64,000 bases of DNA from Azospirillum brasilense (GCF_022023855.1 NZ_CP059449.1:1102501-1166500), one strand, 5' to 3'; counted from the first letter of the stretch, positions 38,117 to 47,452 are shown. Translations and numbers: made by a program. Notes: a model not told the origin generated them from the sequence alone.

Positions 38117-38449
38117 ATGCCCTACGTCGTGACGGAAGACTGCATCAAGTGCAAGTACACCGATTGCGTCGAGGTCTGCCCCGTGGACTGCTTCTACGAG
38201 GGCGAGAACATGCTGGTCATCCACCCGGATGAGTGCATCGACTGCGGCGTGTGCGAGCCGGAATGCCCGGCCGAAGCCATCGTGCCGGACACCGACGGCC
38301 GTGCGGAGAAGTGGATGGAACTGAACCGCGACTACGCGGCGCAGTGGCCCAACCTGACCCGCAAGAAGGACGCGCTGCCCGACGCCGACGCCATGAAGGG
38401 CGTGGACGGCAAGTTCGACAAGTTCTTCTCTCCGAAGGCCGGCGGCTAA
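38117..38449 (+). CDS. fdxA: Seven-iron ferredoxin FdxA
   Basis: 110-residue ferredoxin. N-terminal cysteines follow the pattern [18 protein letters not shown], which supports a 3Fe-4S plus 4Fe-4S arrangement, and the second set is [17 protein letters not shown]. The C-terminal 45 residues ([15 protein letters not shown]) are typical of FdxA in alphaproteobacteria. It carries electrons in the cytoplasm; the partner is unknown. GGAGAA lies upstream of the ATG. It stands alone between the LysR gene and carD. Confidence 0.95.
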   Translation: MPYVVTEDCIKCKYTDCVEVCPVDCFYEGENMLVIHPDECIDCGVCEPECPAEAIVPDTDGRAEKWMELNRDYAAQWPNLTRKKDALPDADAMKGVDGKFDKFFSPKAGG

Positions 38450-38768
38450 GCGGAGTCGGGACTATTGCGGCGCATGGCATTCTTTTGCCGCCATGCAAAA
38501 ACGACAGGTCGGCCATCGGCGGGCAACGTCAGAATCCGGACGGCTGCCCGCGCGTAGCCTTTGTAACCCGGCCGTAACATCGCTATAATACGCGCCCGGA
38601 GCCGGCCTCAGCGTCATTGCCGGATTTCCCATCGACCAAGGGCTCAGTGCAACAGTGCGCGGCGTGGAGGACCCCATCCCCACGGTGTGTCGTTGTCACC
38701 GGGCCTTTTTCGCCCCCTCCACCGGGGCGGCAAAATGGCGCGATCGCGAGAAGTGAGAGCCAACCCAA
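38450..38768 (+). other. Intergenic region with the carD promoter and leader
   Basis: 319 bases without a gene. The feature of note is the promoter at 38561-38589. The 170 or so bases after it would be an untranslated leader, including a GC-rich stretch at 38700-38745 that could fold. I see no other signal. Confidence 0.5.
38561..38589 (+). promoter_or_regulatory. Near-consensus sigma70 promoter upstream of carD
   Basis: TTGTAA (38561-38566), 17-base spacer, TATAAT (38584-38589). The -10 is perfect and the -35 has four of six matches. Such a promoter stands out in this GC-rich window. Start near 38596. Confidence 0.75.
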
Positions 38769-39269
38769 ATGTCGAACAAGCTTGACTTCGAGGCCGGTGA
38801 CTTCGTCGTCTACCCGGCCCATGGCGTCGGTCGGGTCGAGGGAATCGAGACCCACAGCATCGCTGGCATGGATGTTCAGCTCTACGCGATCACGTTCGAA
38901 AAAGAGCGCATGACGCTCAAGGTTCCGGTCGGCAAGGCCAAGGCCGCCGGCCTGCGCCGCCTCAGCACGAAGGACCGCATCAAGGTCGCCCTGGAGACGC
39001 TGCAGGGCCGTTCGCGCGTCCGCCGCACGATGTGGAGCCGCCGCGCCCAGGAGTATGAGGCCAAGATCAACTCGGGCGACCCGGTGGCCATCGCGGAGGT
39101 CGTTCGCGACCTGTACCGCGGCGCCGACCAGTCCGACCAGTCCTACAGCGAGCGCCAGATCTATCAGGCCGCCCTGGAGCGTCTGGCCCGTGAGCTGGCC
39201 GCCGTCGAGAAGATCGACGAGACCAAGGCCACCGAGCGGCTGGAGCTGGTCCTCAAAAAGGCCGCCTGA
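38769..39269 (+). CDS. carD: CarD-family transcription regulator
   Basis: 166 residues. The N-terminal RNA-polymerase-interacting domain shows FEAGDFVVYPAHGVGRVEGIET, followed by a helical DNA-binding part (RRTMWSRRAQEYEAKI and YQAALERLARELAAVEKID). CarD binds the polymerase beta subunit and steadies open promoter complexes, notably of rRNA genes. It has its own strong promoter upstream and a terminator downstream, so it is probably monocistronic. Confidence 0.93.
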   Translation: MSNKLDFEAGDFVVYPAHGVGRVEGIETHSIAGMDVQLYAITFEKERMTLKVPVGKAKAAGLRRLSTKDRIKVALETLQGRSRVRRTMWSRRAQEYEAKINSGDPVAIAEVVRDLYRGADQSDQSYSERQIYQAALERLARELAAVEKIDETKATERLELVLKKAA

Positions 39270-39335
39270 CTCCGGTTCAGTCCCGTTTCCCATACCGGAA
39301 GCGGGAACCGGTTCGAGAGTGTGATGTTGACGATG

Positions 39336-39366
39336 AAGGCGCGGCGCTTTGGCCGCGCCTTTGTCT
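39336..39366 (+). terminator. Rho-independent terminator after carD
   Basis: AAGGCGCGGC (39336-39345) pairs with GCCGCGCCTT (39352-39361), a 10-base perfect stem, followed by TTGTCTT. It is 67 bases past the stop. Confidence 0.8.
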
Positions 39367-39467
39367 TAAGTTTTCGTCTTTCGCCGGGCCTGCGCGGCGC
39401 CTACACTCCCGCCCCCGGCCTGTTCTGGGCCGGTCCGTGACCGCTGGATGGGGTGAGCGTCTCCGGC

Positions 39468-40283
39468 ATGTCTGAAGCGCAGAAATTCATCGATCTCCGA
39501 AACCCGCGGCGCATCTGGGCCGTCGGCTCGATCCACGCGCAGACGGACCATCTCCACGCCGTGCACGAGGTGATCGCGGCCCGCTTCCTGCCCGGTGACC
39601 GGCTCGTCTATCTCGGCAACATGGTCGGCTGGGGCGAGCGGGTGCTGGAGACGGTGGACGCGCTGCTGGCCTTCCGCACCTGGCTGCTGAGCTGGCGGGG
39701 CATGGAGGCCGGCGACATCGTCTATCTGCGCGGCGCGCAGGAGGAGATGTGGCACAAGCTGCTCCAACTCCAATTCGCGCCCGACCCGCAGCAGGTGCTC
39801 GACTGGATGACCCGCCACGGCGCGGGGGCCACGCTGGCCGCCTATGGCGGCACGGTGGAGCAGGGTATGGCGGCGGCCCGCGGCGGCACCATGACGCTCG
39901 GCCGCTGGACCCAGGGGCTGCGTCAGGCGATGCACGCGCAGCCCGGTCACGAAAATGTGTTCAACACCCTGCGCCGCGCCGCCTACTGCACCGGCCCGGA
40001 GAGCGGGGAGGGCGGCGTGCTGCTGGTCAGCGCCGGGGTGGACATCCGCCGCCCGCTGAACCACCAGGGCGACGCCTTCTGGTGGGGGGCGCCCGGTTTC
40101 GCCCAGATGTCAGAGCCTTACGGCGGTTTCGCCCGCGTCGTGCGGGGCTACGACCCGGCCCGCAAGGGCGTGGCGGTGACCGACCGCGTGGCGACCCTGG
40201 ATGGCAATTGCGGGTTGGGTGGGCACCTCGTTTGTGGATGCCTGTCGCCTTCGGGTGAGATCCTGGATCTGTTCCAGGTCTGA
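39468..40283 (+). CDS. Metallophosphatase-fold protein lacking catalytic residues
   Basis: 271 residues from the ATG at 39468 (a GTG five codons upstream is possible). The fold follows Ser/Thr phosphatases of the metallophosphoesterase class, but the metal motifs are altered: GDIHG reads GSIHA, GDxVDRG reads GNMVGWG, and GNHE reads GAQEE. Most metal-binding aspartates, asparagine and a histidine are thus lost. Downstream parts (VLLVSAGVDIRRPLNHQGD, FWWGAPGF, NCGLGGHLVCGCL) still align with the family. It is probably enzymatically dead and may serve as a binding protein. It sits just before the rpoH gene on the same strand with a 273-base gap. Confidence 0.75.
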   Translation: MSEAQKFIDLRNPRRIWAVGSIHAQTDHLHAVHEVIAARFLPGDRLVYLGNMVGWGERVLETVDALLAFRTWLLSWRGMEAGDIVYLRGAQEEMWHKLLQLQFAPDPQQVLDWMTRHGAGATLAAYGGTVEQGMAAARGGTMTLGRWTQGLRQAMHAQPGHENVFNTLRRAAYCTGPESGEGGVLLVSAGVDIRRPLNHQGDAFWWGAPGFAQMSEPYGGFARVVRGYDPARKGVAVTDRVATLDGNCGLGGHLVCGCLSPSGEILDLFQV

Positions 40284-40556
40284 CCCATCTCCCTTTTTCC
40301 TAACCGTCTTACCCATCCCCTCGGCCTCCGCCACCGAATCCCTTCCGGTCCGGATGATCCGAAACGTCTTGTGCTGCGTATGACGTGCAACAGGGCGAGG
40401 GGAACGGCTGTTGTCCCAACCGTCGGCACCCCACGGCGAACCGGCCGTGATGAACCGACGGATCATTGGACCTGAGGGGGCCTGTCCCTTCGGACTCCGC
40501 AGCACAGGGCACAAGCAGCCTGAAACGCGGCCGCCCAGACGGGAAGGAAGGGACGT

Positions 40557-41459
40557 ATGGCCTACATCGACGATCCCGAGACTCAGCGCGCGAATCTGAG
40601 TTTCATCAAGGCTTCCATGCGTGAGCCTTTGCTGACGCGCGACCACGAATTCGATCTGGCCCGCAAATGGCGCGAAGGCGGCGACGAACGGGCTCTTCAC
40701 GAACTGGTCCGCGCCTACACCCGGCTGGTGGTGGCGACCGCCGCGCGGTTCCGCAACTACGGCCTGCCCATGGGCGACCTCGTTCAGGAGGGCAATGTCG
40801 GGCTGATGCAGGCGGCCAGCCGCTTCGAGCCGGACCGCGAGGTGCGCTTTTCCACCTACGCGGCCTGGTGGATCCGCTCGGCCATGCAGGACTACATCCT
40901 GCGCAACTGGTCCATCGTCCGCACCGGCACCACCGCCGCGCAGAAGTCGCTGTTCTTCAACCTGCGCCGCCTGCGTGCCCGCATCGAGAGCATCACCCAG
41001 GGCAACAGCGGCGGGGGCAACGGCCTGACCAAGGAAGGGCGGGAGTGGATCGCCGGCGAACTCCAGGTCGACGTGACCGAGGTGGAGGCGATGGAGATGC
41101 GGCTGTCCGCCTCCGACCAGTCGCTCAACTCCCCGGTCGCCGACGGCTCCGACGAGGACTGGCAGGACTTCCTGGCCGACCAGCGTCCCTCGCCGGAGGA
41201 GGTGGTGATCGGCATGCGCGATAGCCGCACCCGCTCCCAATGGCTGGCCGAGGCGCTGGGTGAACTCAGCCCGCGCGAACGCACCATCATCCAGGAACGC
41301 CGCCTGCGCGAGGAGGGCGCCACCCTGGAGCAGCTGGGCCGCGAACTGGGGGTGAGCAAGGAGCGGGTGCGCCAGCTCGAACACCGCGCCCTGCTGAAGC
41401 TGCGCCAGTCGATGCTGAAGCGGGTGGAAGGGTTCGGGGATCTGCTGGCGGACGCGTAG
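40557..41459 (+). CDS. rpoH: RNA polymerase sigma factor RpoH (sigma32 type)
   Basis: 300 residues, ATG at 40557 with GGAAGGAAGG upstream. Region 2 has LVVATAARFRNYGLPMGDLVQEGNVGLMQAASRFEP and VRFSTYAAWWIRSAMQDYILRNWS. The RpoH box QKSLFFNLRR is present, which separates it from other sigma70 members. Region 4.2 is ATLEQLGRELGVSKERVRQLEHRALLKLR. It should direct heat-shock genes such as htpG in this window. Alphaproteobacteria often have several RpoH copies; which one this is cannot be told. No dedicated promoter was identified in the 273-base upstream gap. Confidence 0.93.
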   Translation: MAYIDDPETQRANLSFIKASMREPLLTRDHEFDLARKWREGGDERALHELVRAYTRLVVATAARFRNYGLPMGDLVQEGNVGLMQAASRFEPDREVRFSTYAAWWIRSAMQDYILRNWSIVRTGTTAAQKSLFFNLRRLRARIESITQGNSGGGNGLTKEGREWIAGELQVDVTEVEAMEMRLSASDQSLNSPVADGSDEDWQDFLADQRPSPEEVVIGMRDSRTRSQWLAEALGELSPRERTIIQERRLREEGATLEQLGRELGVSKERVRQLEHRALLKLRQSMLKRVEGFGDLLADA

Positions 41460-41468
41460 CAGACCGCG

Positions 41469-41572
41469 TGCCCCTACTCTAACCCTCCCCCGCTGGGCGG
41501 GGGAGGGGACGACCGCCGCTTCGCATAAGGCACCCTCTCCCGCCCAGCGGGGGAGGGCCGGGGTGGGGGCAA
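41469..41572. repeat. GC-rich palindromic element between convergent genes
   Basis: It begins TGCCCCTACTCTAACCCTCCCCCGC and ends GGGGTGGGGGC, with two palindromes around a short central spacer. It is a diverged copy of the 28597/33060 family and lies between rpoH and the cyclase gene, which end 10 bases before it and 8 bases after it. Confidence 0.75.
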
Positions 41573-41579
41573 GCCCACG

Positions 41580-43553
41580 CTACGCCTTTTCCTCCTCCCG
41601 AACCGCCCCGGCGCCATCCCCCCCGCCATCGCCATCCAAAGTCACCCGCCACACTTCCGTCGTGCCGGTGCGGCCACGAAGCGTGCGGTCGCCGACGCAG
41701 TCCAGCGGAGCCGCGCCATCGCCCTGGAAGGCGGTGGCGGCGCTCGACAGGACGATGACCTCCTCGTCCCCCTGAAGGGCGGAGGCCAGTTCCTCGATGC
41801 GAGCGGCGACGTTCACGGTGTCGCCGACGATGGTGTAGTTGATGCGGCTTGCCGACCCGATGTTGCCCACCACCACCGGCCCGGAATGCAGGCCGATGCG
41901 AACGCGGATCGCCGGCAGCCCCTCCGCCGCGCGGCGGCGGTTGCCTTCGCGCACGGCGCGGGTGATGGCGTGGGCGGCGCGCAGCGCGCGGGCGGCGTGG
42001 TCCGGCTGCTCCTCCGGCGCGCCCCAGAAGGCCATGATGGCGTCGCCGATGAACTTGTCCACCGTGCCGCCCTCCGCCTCGATGCAGTTGGCGAGCAGGG
42101 TGAAATGCTCGTTCAGCAGGGCGGCGGTGTCGGCGGCGCCCATATGCTCGGCCATGCGGGAGAAGCCGCGGATGTCGGTGAACATCACCGTCACCTCCCG
42201 CTCCTCCGACTGGAAGCTGGTCAGGCCGCCGCGGCGGTGCATCAGCCGCAACACCAGGGCCTTCGGCACATAGGTCTCGAACCAGCGCAGCCCGGCAACC
42301 ATGGCGTTGAAGGCGCTGTTGGCGCGGGCCAGCTCGCGCAGGCGCGAATCGGGAAGCTCGTCGATCGCGCGGAAGTCGAAGGTCCGGACATGGTCGGCCG
42401 CTTCGGCCAGATGGGCCACCTGGGTGCTGATGCGCCGCCCGACGATCAGGGCCACCGCCACCGAGATCAGCAGGATGCCCAGCCCGGCGAGGCCGGTGGT
42501 GTAGAGGCGGCGGACCTCGGCGCTGGCCTCGTTGGCGCGGAAGCCGATGCCGATGGTCCAGTCCTGCTGGCCGTAGCCGGCCATGCTGCGCATCAGGAAC
42601 AGGTAATCCTCGTCCAGCACGTTGACGATCCGGCCCTCCACCCGCTTCTTCAGGGCGTCCACCGGTTGGCCGGTCTGCCACAGCGCCGCCAGCGCCGGGT
42701 CGGCCACCTGATCGATTCGCGGCAAAGGCGGGCCGTCGGTCTTGGTGGAGAAGTCGAACTTCATGCCGGCCAGCGACGGGTGGGCCAGAACGTGCTGCCG
42801 ATCGAACAGGACGAAGGCATTCAGCCCCTGCTCCACATAGAGCGTGGACAGGAAGCGCGACAGGTCGCCCAGCGACACCCCGACGATCACCTGCCCCAGA
42901 TAGGTGCCGTTGCGCCGCACGGGCTGGAACAGGGTGACGAAGCTGGTTCCCGCCTCCTTCGACCACAGCGGGTCGGCCCAGACGGCGGTGGTGCGGTCGG
43001 CGCCGTTGCGCAGCTCCGGCGCCAGTTCCGGCTCGTGGCGCAGGTCCTCCCGCCCGATGTGGAGCTGGTTGCCCAGCCGGTCGGCACGCAGGCCGGTGCG
43101 GTCGGGGTGGAAGAAGGCGATGCCCGTCACGTCCGGAGCCCCGGCCAGCGCGCCGCGCAGCGTGTCCTGGAGAGAGCGGGAATCGGCGGGATCCAGCTCC
43201 CCCCGCTCCATCAGTCCGGCCACGAAACGGGCCATGTCCCGCGCGGGGTTGAGCTGGTTACGGATGCGCACCTCCACCCCCGACAAAGCGAGGTCGGCGC
43301 GGTCGTTCAGCAGCGCGAAGGTGTTCCGGCTGGCGCTGACGAGGCCGAGCACGAGCACGCTCGCCACCGCCAGCAGCATCAGCGACCCGAAGCCGGCCAC
43401 CAGCACCGCCGCGATGGGCAGGCGCAGGCGTGGGCGGCCCAGCGCGGGCGGGCGCGTCCGGCGCGGACCACCCTTTTTGCGCACGGCCTCCTTCGGTCCG
43501 GAGACGCGCAAGCCGGTTTGCAGAAAACGCCGTTTGGTGGGGTGGTCAGCCAT
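41580..43553 (-). CDS. Membrane-bound class III adenylate/guanylate cyclase
   Basis: 657 residues from the ATG at 43553. A first membrane segment (about 45-70) is followed by a large periplasmic sensor region (about 70-350, Cache-like: TSFVTLFQPVRRNGTYLGQVIVGVSLGDLSRFL). Then come a second membrane segment, a HAMP-like linker and a cyclase catalytic domain (about 450-620). Both metal aspartates are present (VMFTDIRGFSR and DKFIGDAIMAFWGAP), as is the transition-state region GLHSGPVVVGNIGSASRINYTIVGD. It should make a cyclic nucleotide, most likely cAMP, in response to an external signal. Confidence 0.9.
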   Translation of the reverse strand: MADHPTKRRFLQTGLRVSGPKEAVRKKGGPRRTRPPALGRPRLRLPIAAVLVAGFGSLMLLAVASVLVLGLVSASRNTFALLNDRADLALSGVEVRIRNQLNPARDMARFVAGLMERGELDPADSRSLQDTLRGALAGAPDVTGIAFFHPDRTGLRADRLGNQLHIGREDLRHEPELAPELRNGADRTTAVWADPLWSKEAGTSFVTLFQPVRRNGTYLGQVIVGVSLGDLSRFLSTLYVEQGLNAFVLFDRQHVLAHPSLAGMKFDFSTKTDGPPLPRIDQVADPALAALWQTGQPVDALKKRVEGRIVNVLDEDYLFLMRSMAGYGQQDWTIGIGFRANEASAEVRRLYTTGLAGLGILLISVAVALIVGRRISTQVAHLAEAADHVRTFDFRAIDELPDSRLRELARANSAFNAMVAGLRWFETYVPKALVLRLMHRRGGLTSFQSEEREVTVMFTDIRGFSRMAEHMGAADTAALLNEHFTLLANCIEAEGGTVDKFIGDAIMAFWGAPEEQPDHAARALRAAHAITRAVREGNRRRAAEGLPAIRVRIGLHSGPVVVGNIGSASRINYTIVGDTVNVAARIEELASALQGDEEVIVLSSAATAFQGDGAAPLDCVGDRTLRGRTGTTEVWRVTLDGDGGGDGAGAVREEEKA

Positions 43554-43644
43554 GGCGCGGAGCCTACAGGACGCACGCGGCCATCGGCAATCGGCCATCG
43601 CGCCGCGTCCCGCAACGGTCACCCCGCCTTCAACCAAGCGGTTG

Positions 43645-45159
43645 TCAATCGGTGATGATCTTCAGCGGGCGTCCGGGCTGGATCGGCGTGCCCGGCGGAA
43701 GATCGTTGATGATCCGGAACAATTCCTCCGCGTATGGCTCCCGTGGCATCTGGCGCACAAAGGATTCCACGCTGTCGCCGGGGCGGGCGGTCTGCACGCG
43801 GATGCGCCGGGGCTGGTAGGACGCGGCCTCCTGCCGGGTCAGCCGGCGGAAGCTGGTGGCGGTCTGCCGGAAATCGGCGTCGAAGCGCGACAGCGCGCCG
43901 CCGGGGGCCAGGAAGGTGAAGCGGTAGAGGGTGCCGGAGTCGGCGCGGATGGCGACCAGCCGCACGTCCACCGCCCCGGCATCGGTCTTGCCCTGGGTCA
44001 GCGCGGTGGCCGCCGGCATGCCGTTGACGGTGAAGGATTGCAGGTCGCGCAACGGCGCCCCCTGCGCCCAGCTGCCGGTCAGGTAGGCGGCGGGGTCGCG
44101 CACGCCCGGCGCCTTGCCCCCGTCGAAGACGATGGCCCCGCCGTTCGGCCCCTTGGCGATCACCTGCTGCGCCCCGTTGAGCAGGCTGTAGCCCTGCGGC
44201 ACGTCGAAGGCGATGCCGAGCTGCGGGTGGGCGAAGGTCCGGCCGCGGACGAAGCCGTTCTCCGGGCTGTCGCCGTAGATCACCCCGTCCATCGCCGTCA
44301 TGTAGGGATCGACAGGCCGCGCCCCGCGGGGTAGCTCGCGGGCGATGGCCGCCGCCTCGTCGACGCGCGACGCGGTCTGCGGGTGGGTGGCGAAGAAGTC
44401 GAAGCCGCCTTCTCCCGCACCCTTGCCGGAGCGCAGGCCGGAATATTGGGTATCGCGGCGCATGGTCTCCAGAAAGGTCGCCATGGCGAAGGGGTCGTAG
44501 CCGGCGCGGTGCAGATACTCGATGCCCAGCCGGTCGGCCTCCGACTCCTGACCGCGGGAGTAGCGGGCGAGCAGGGCGGTGCCGCCGATGTTGGCGATCT
44601 GCGCCAGCTCCGGGCTGCCCAGCACGAGGCCGATGCCGGCGGCGAGCAGCCCGGCGATGGTCTGGTTGGTCTGCCGCTCCTGGCCATGGTGGGCGATGAC
44701 GTGGCCGATCTCGTGCCCCATAACGCTCGCCACCTCCGCCTCGTCCTTGGCGAGCGCCAGCAGGCCGCGGGTGATGTAGACGTAGCCGCCGGGCAGGGCG
44801 AAGGCGTTGACCACGTCGCTGTCCAGAACGGTGAAGGTCCAGGGGCCGGAGCGGTCGGTCTGGGCGGCCAGCCGGTTGCCGATGCCGGTGATGTAGGCCT
44901 GTAGCCGCTGGTCGGGGTAGGCTCCGCCATACTGGGCGAGGATCTTGGGATGCTCCTGCGCGCCGATCGACTCCTCGCTGCCGCCGAGGAGCTGGGCGTT
45001 GGCCGGGGCACAGGCCGAGGTGAGCAGCAGGACGGCTAGCCCCGCGGCGGCGATCCGGTGCAGCGGGGACGGGGCAGATGATTGCGTTTGAAATCCCCTC
45101 TCCCCTCTGGGGAGAGGGTTAGGGTGAGGGGGTTGCGCTTTTGCCGGACCTACCGCCAT
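43645..45159 (-). CDS. M48-family metalloprotease with C-terminal LysM-like end
   Basis: 504 residues from the ATG at 45159. Signal-type segment RIAAAGLAVLLLTSACAPANA, which includes a possible lipobox (TSAC). The catalytic zinc motif is VMGHEIGHVIAHH, with the third ligand in ESEADRLGIEYL, so the protease (about 75-260) looks active. The C-terminal part has a second beta domain, and the end (VQTARPGDSVESFVRQM, TPIQPGRPLKIITD) resembles a LysM-like fold. It is similar to BepA/YfgC proteases that handle outer-membrane assembly. The first 25 residues are encoded by a repeat element, so the start is doubtful. Confidence 0.85.
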   Translation of the reverse strand: MAVGPAKAQPPHPNPLPRGERGFQTQSSAPSPLHRIAAAGLAVLLLTSACAPANAQLLGGSEESIGAQEHPKILAQYGGAYPDQRLQAYITGIGNRLAAQTDRSGPWTFTVLDSDVVNAFALPGGYVYITRGLLALAKDEAEVASVMGHEIGHVIAHHGQERQTNQTIAGLLAAGIGLVLGSPELAQIANIGGTALLARYSRGQESEADRLGIEYLHRAGYDPFAMATFLETMRRDTQYSGLRSGKGAGEGGFDFFATHPQTASRVDEAAAIARELPRGARPVDPYMTAMDGVIYGDSPENGFVRGRTFAHPQLGIAFDVPQGYSLLNGAQQVIAKGPNGGAIVFDGGKAPGVRDPAAYLTGSWAQGAPLRDLQSFTVNGMPAATALTQGKTDAGAVDVRLVAIRADSGTLYRFTFLAPGGALSRFDADFRQTATSFRRLTRQEAASYQPRRIRVQTARPGDSVESFVRQMPREPYAEELFRIINDLPPGTPIQPGRPLKIITD

Positions 45160-45212
45160 GCGCAACCCCCTTACCGGCCCTCCGGGCCACCCTCTCCCCA
45201 GAGGGGAGAGGG
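45095..45212. repeat. 118-bp repeat with terminal palindromes, overlapping a gene start
   Basis: CCCCTCTCCCCTCTGGGGAGAGGGT (45095-45119) and ACCCTCTCCCCAGAGGGGAGAGGG (45189-45212) are inverse complements and each is itself a palindrome. GGGGGTTGCGC and GCGCAACCCCC form a second inner pair. The M48 protease ATG (45159) lies inside. The element separates that gene from the divergent nuclease gene. Confidence 0.85.
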
Positions 45213-45366
45213 CTGGATCGGCCGATTGCCTTGGCGGAAACAGGGAAGACGGCTTGCGTTCGGTCGTCGGTTCGGGCGTCATGAGTCGTCATATCGGAAG
45301 GGGGCTCGCAGAGATCAAACTCCCCGTCCGGCCCGCCTGTTCCACGGCTCTCTCCCTTCGCCCGCC

Positions 45367-46206
45367 ATGCCGCGCCGCATTCTCTCGCTGACGCTGTCCA
45401 CCCTGCTGCTGATGGCGAACACCGCCGGGCCGCCGGAGCTGCGCGTCGCCGCGGTGACCGACGGCGCCACGCTGCTGCTTGAGGACGGGCGCAGCCTGCG
45501 TCTGGCCGGCATCGAGCCCGCCGCACCGCCCATGGGGGCGGAGCCGGGCGACCCCTGGCCGTTGGCCGAGGCGGCGCGGCAGGCGCTGGCAGAACTGGCC
45601 GTCGGGCAACGCCTGAGCGTGCGGGGGGAGGCGCGGACCGACCGGCACGGGCGCCTGCTGGCCCAGGTGGTGCGCGGCGACGGGCTTTGGCTCCAGGGCG
45701 AGCTGCTGGCGCGCGGCCTCGCCCGCGTGCACACCCGGCCCGACGCCCGCGCCCTGGCCCGTGAGATGCTGGCGGCGGAGGCCGGCGCGCGGGCGGCCGA
45801 GCGCGGCATCTGGCGGACCCGCGCCTACGCCGTGCGGCCCGCCGACCCGGACGCGCTGCGCCGGAACCGCGACAGCTTCCAGATCGTCGAGGGGCGGGTG
45901 CTGCGGGTGAGCAAGGCGGGCGGCGACGCCTATCTGGATTTCGGCGAGGACTGGCGGACCGACGTCACGGTTCACATCGGGCGGGCCGCGCTGCGCGAGT
46001 TCGTGGCCGCCGGCATCGACCCGCTGTCCTACGAGGGGCGGGTCGTCCGGGTGCGCGGCTGGGTGGGCCTGCGCGCCGGCCCGCTGATCGAGGCGACCCA
46101 TCCCGAGCAGATCGAGCGGCTGGACGGAGCCGGCCCGCCTGCCCGCACCGCAGGGCATGACACGGCCCCGTCGCCGGATGCCGCTGATGAGGAGGATGAG
46201 GAGTGA
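45367..46206 (+). CDS. Secreted thermonuclease-like (SNase) protein
   Basis: 279 residues from the ATG at 45367, with a signal peptide ending near MANTAG. The SNase-like fold has LRVAAVTDGATLLLEDGRSLRLAGIEPAAPP, RGEARTDRHGRLLAQVV and LLARGLARVHTRPDARAL. The catalytic arginines of staphylococcal nuclease are not all clear, so activity is uncertain. A second domain (about 165-250) has GRVLRVSKAGGDAYLDFGEDWRTDV and RVVRVRGWVGLRAGPLIEATHPEQIE, also OB-like. The tail is acidic (DEEDEE). It is divergent from the M48 protease gene. Confidence 0.82.
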   Translation: MPRRILSLTLSTLLLMANTAGPPELRVAAVTDGATLLLEDGRSLRLAGIEPAAPPMGAEPGDPWPLAEAARQALAELAVGQRLSVRGEARTDRHGRLLAQVVRGDGLWLQGELLARGLARVHTRPDARALAREMLAAEAGARAAERGIWRTRAYAVRPADPDALRRNRDSFQIVEGRVLRVSKAGGDAYLDFGEDWRTDVTVHIGRAALREFVAAGIDPLSYEGRVVRVRGWVGLRAGPLIEATHPEQIERLDGAGPPARTAGHDTAPSPDAADEEDEE

Positions 46207-46336
46207 GCCGGTGGCGGGGGCCGGACCGGCGCCCTACACTCGCTTGAGGACCGGCATCGGGAATGATTGGGCCGGATTCCTTGGATCGGCTACTCTGTGG
46301 GCCGGACGATCCGGCCCGGACTGACAGGACCTCTTC

Positions 46337-47287
46337 ATGCCCCGCAGCGAGCTTTTCCCGCCCATCGACCCCTACCAGACCGGCTTCCTGCCCGTGGACG
46401 AGATCCACACACTCTATTGGGAGCAGTCGGGAAACCCGCGCGGCGTGCCGGTGCTGTTCCTGCACGGGGGGCCGGGGGCGGGCGCCTCGCCGACGCACCG
46501 GCGTTTCTTCGATCCCGGCCATTACCGCATCGTCGTGATGGACCAGCGCGGGGCGGGCCGCTCCACTCCGCTGGGCGAGGTCCGGCGCAACACGACCGAG
46601 CTGCTGGTGGAGGACGCCGAACGGCTGCGCCGCCATCTGGGGATCGAGCGCTGGCTGCTGTTCGGCGGAAGCTGGGGATCGACGCTGGCGCTGGCCTACG
46701 GGCAGACCCATCCGGAGCGCTGCTTGGGGCTGATCCTGCGCGGCATCTTCCTGATGCGGAAGACGGAGATCGACTGGTTCCTCTACTCCATGCGCACGAT
46801 CTTCCCGGAGGCCTGGGCCACTTTCGCCGGTCACATCCCGCCGGAGGAGCGCGGCGACCTGCTGGAGGCCTATTGGCGGCGGCTCAACGCGCCGGATGCG
46901 GCGACCCGCATGGCGGCGGCGCGGGTGTGGAGCCTGTATGAGGGCTCCTGCTCCTCGCTGCTGCCCTCGCCGGAGCTGATTGCGACGAGCGCGGAGGACA
47001 CCCACGCCCTGGGCCTCGCCCGCATCGAGGCGCATTACTTCCGCTCCAACCGCTTCACCCCGGAGGACAGGCTGCTGCGCGACGTGCACCGCATCCGGCA
47101 CTTGCCGGGGGCGATCGTCCAGGGCCGCTACGACATCGTCTGCCCCATCACCAGCGCCGACGACCTGCGCCGCGCCTGGCCGGAGGCCGATTACCGCGTG
47201 GTGCCCGACGCCGGCCATTCCGCCATGGAGCCGGGCATCCGCGCCGCCCTGGTCCAGGCGACGGAGCGGTTCAAGGAGTACCGGTAG
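46337..47287 (+). CDS. pip: Proline iminopeptidase
   Basis: 316-residue alpha/beta hydrolase that removes N-terminal proline from peptides. Oxyanion segment HGGPGAGAS, nucleophile serine in GGSWGSTLAL, aspartate in GRYDIVCP and histidine in DAGHSAMEP give a complete catalytic triad. VMDQRGAGRSTPLG and WSLYEGSCSSLLP are also typical of Pip. It is cytoplasmic, with no signal peptide. It stands alone between the nuclease-like gene and rpmI. Confidence 0.94.
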   Translation: MPRSELFPPIDPYQTGFLPVDEIHTLYWEQSGNPRGVPVLFLHGGPGAGASPTHRRFFDPGHYRIVVMDQRGAGRSTPLGEVRRNTTELLVEDAERLRRHLGIERWLLFGGSWGSTLALAYGQTHPERCLGLILRGIFLMRKTEIDWFLYSMRTIFPEAWATFAGHIPPEERGDLLEAYWRRLNAPDAATRMAAARVWSLYEGSCSSLLPSPELIATSAEDTHALGLARIEAHYFRSNRFTPEDRLLRDVHRIRHLPGAIVQGRYDIVCPITSADDLRRAWPEADYRVVPDAGHSAMEPGIRAALVQATERFKEYR

Positions 47288-47452
47288 GGGAGGGGGCGCC
47301 GGCTCACCTTCATACCTCTCCCGCAATCGCTCCCCCTTGCGTTGCGGCGTGGCCGCGCGTATAACCCTGCGCTCCAACGGGCGGCGAGGCCGGGTCCGAG
47401 ACCCAGGGCATGCCCAACCGTCAGTCGGGAACATCCAACGCAAGGATTGAAA

